Shown piece after piece: positions 62,828-64,000 of a DNA stretch of 64,000 nucleotides. The notes below the pieces were generated by a model. That model was not told where the DNA came from and ran no database searches. It saw nothing but the letters and a program-made list of their open reading frames with translations. The position numbers and the translations under genes are program-made. The stretch comes from Pseudoips prasinana (lineage: Eukaryota; Arthropoda; Insecta; Lepidoptera; Nolidae). The first letter of the stretch is position 1. Every line of letters starts with the position of its first letter. The stretch spans positions 1,612,001 to 1,676,000 of the forward strand of contig OX621259.1 in the NCBI GenBank assembly GCA_951640165.1, given 5' to 3'.

Positions 62828-63083
62828 GACGGTCACCGTAGCCTAGTTGGTAGTGCTCCTGCCTACGAAGCTGGTGGTCCTGGGTTCGAATCCCGGTAAG
62901 TGCAAATATTTGTGTGATGAGCACGAATATTTGTTTCTGAGTCATGGATGTTTTCTATGTATTTAAGTATGTATCTATCTATATAAGTATGTATATCGTC
63001 GCCTGGTACCCATAGTACAAGCTTTGCTTAGTTTGGGGCTAGAATGATCTGTGTGACATTGTCCCTAGATATTATTATTATTA
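62828..63083 (+). mobile_element. SINE-A, full length reference copy
   Basis: 256 bases from GACGGTCACCGTAGCCTAGT TGG (A box) through CTGGGTTCGAATCCCGG (B box), GATGAGCACGAATATTTG and CCATAGTACAAGCTTTGCTT AG, to a (TAT)n ATTATTATTATTA tail. AGTGT at 62823-62827 and 63084-63088 is a probable target duplication. Confidence 0.9.
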
Positions 63084-63090
63084 AGTGTGT

Positions 63091-63515
63091 ATTTGAGAGA
63101 CAGAGAGAGAGAGAAAGATCTAAATTAGTTAAGTGGTGTTAAGTACAGAATGGCTATCACTGCGCTGCTATGAGTGCGGTTATTGTAAAACTACCTAAAA
63201 ATGCTCCCGATAAAAATAAGGTTTATGCAACATTATTCGGTTACGATGTTATCTCTGAATATTTCAGTGAAAACGGTTGGAAGGAGCAAAGTTTGCGAAT
63301 GCCAGCGTGTAGATGTACGCTAACAAATTGGGGGTTTCGAGCATAAATATTTGAGCAAAATGTAACAATATACCGCAGACGGTAAGACAGGGGGTTGTAA
63401 AATTTAGATCTGATAACCTCGGTTCAATAAAGAGTTTTGCATTTATAAATATTGTGTTATTTTTATATAAAATAATGGTGTTCGGTGTTTTCTTCTTTAG
63501 ATTCAACTGTGTAAA
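63091..63515. other. AT-rich spacer with (GA)n run
   Basis: GAGAGACAGAGAGAGAGAGA at 63093-63113. No other feature. Confidence 0.4.
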
Positions 63516-63647
63516 GATTCCAGCACATCAAGCTACCCAACCTGTCAAATTTCCCCTATTGAAAGTGAACCGTAATATTTTGTGATAAAGTTAAAAATCT
63601 ATAAAAGAAATTTGACAGATTGGGGTAGCTGGATGTGCTGGCGTCTG
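63516..63647 (+). mobile_element. MITE-Q copy 3
   Basis: CCAGCACATCAAGCTACCCA ACCTGTCAAATTTCC and AAATTTGACAGATTGGGGTA GCTGGATGTGCTGG ends; same centre as 50529-50663. Confidence 0.8.
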
Positions 63648-63767
63648 TTCCAAATTTTTTTGGTACAAAGTATATTAAAGCGGCTTGCTGTTGGTTGTTA
63701 GTAGGCTGTAGTTGACTGGCAGTAAGCCTTCCATAAATAAAAAGCGCAATTCTCTCGCCATGCTCCA

Positions 63768-63888
63768 TGTCTTGGATCCCGCAACGAATTTAATCAGAAA
63801 GAAAGAAGGAGGAGAAAAAAAAAGTGGAACTATTAATTTTCTAACTCCTTGTTTCTTTCTGATTAAATTCGTTGCGGGATCCAAGACA
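63768..63888. repeat. Perfect 37-bp inverted repeat, 47-base centre
   Basis: Arms 63768-63804 and 63852-63888 (TGTCTTGGATCCCGCAACGA onward) are exact reverse complements. The centre is purine-rich. It resembles a MITE or a recent inverted duplication. No target duplication was noticed. Confidence 0.8.
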
Positions 63889-64000
63889 GTTGTCGCGATT
63901 CCCCGGGACATGCCTGAGCCACACCGCTCAGCGTCATTTCATTGTGTGTTACTGTTGATCCTGGCGTACAGGAGTTGCAGTGGTGGGTAAGGGGGTAGAA

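Overview
This window reads as a transposon graveyard from an insect nuclear genome, most likely a moth or butterfly (Lepidoptera). The base composition is AT-rich and I find no convincing host gene. Almost every coding stretch belongs to a mobile element. The lepidopteran guess is inference. It rests on the mix of non-LTR elements whose first ORF resembles the baculovirus FP family, RTE-type 3' ends finishing in TGATGA runs after a GTCCAGCAGTGGACG-like motif, a mori-like DD34D mariner, and dense tRNA-derived SINEs.

Layout. 1-5000: minus-strand fragments of several LINEs (ORF1 and endonuclease pieces), one split by a SINE. 5000-9500: SINE and RTE-tail debris and AT-rich sequence. 9510-24238: a minus-strand Gypsy LTR retrotransposon whose gag is interrupted by a MULE-type DNA transposon (14177-23786, 8-bp target duplication). 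The MULE's right inverted repeat is interrupted by a plus-strand Jockey-like LINE (16466-23388, 10-bp duplication), and that LINE's reverse transcriptase is interrupted by a nearly complete minus-strand LINE (about 17584-22172). 24568-25860: SINEs and a LINE tail. 25996-26944: two Penelope-like 3' fragments joined head to head and flanked by a 14-bp target duplication. Each carries a hammerhead-like motif that overlaps the ORF stop codon.

27400-43650: dispersed short repeats (three kinds of tRNA-derived SINE body, a 5S-rRNA-derived SINE, RTE tails, palindromic MITEs, a foldback element) and a deleted Tc1/mariner-like transposase at 33170-33842. 43677-49594: a pogo/Tigger-like transposon of about 5.9 kb whose transposase has three in-frame stops and one frameshift, with a distinct C-terminal domain. 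50050-52400: SINEs nested in SINEs, paired MITEs and a short GC-rich island. 52396-59441: a minus-strand LINE interrupted by a mori-type mariner (53829-55110), then a second LINE (ORF1 with PHD finger; ORF2 with most of the reverse transcriptase deleted) whose 5' end abuts 54-bp tandem repeats and a tRNA-like sequence. 59600-64000: SINE, LINE-end and MITE debris, including one full SINE with target duplication and a perfect 37-bp inverted repeat.

Functionally nothing here looks like a working host pathway. The biology is the order in which elements inserted into one another. All enzymes seen (endonuclease, reverse transcriptase, integrase, DDE transposases) are broken, except that two LINE ORF1 frames and one LINE ORF2 (a single nonsense codon) are close to intact.
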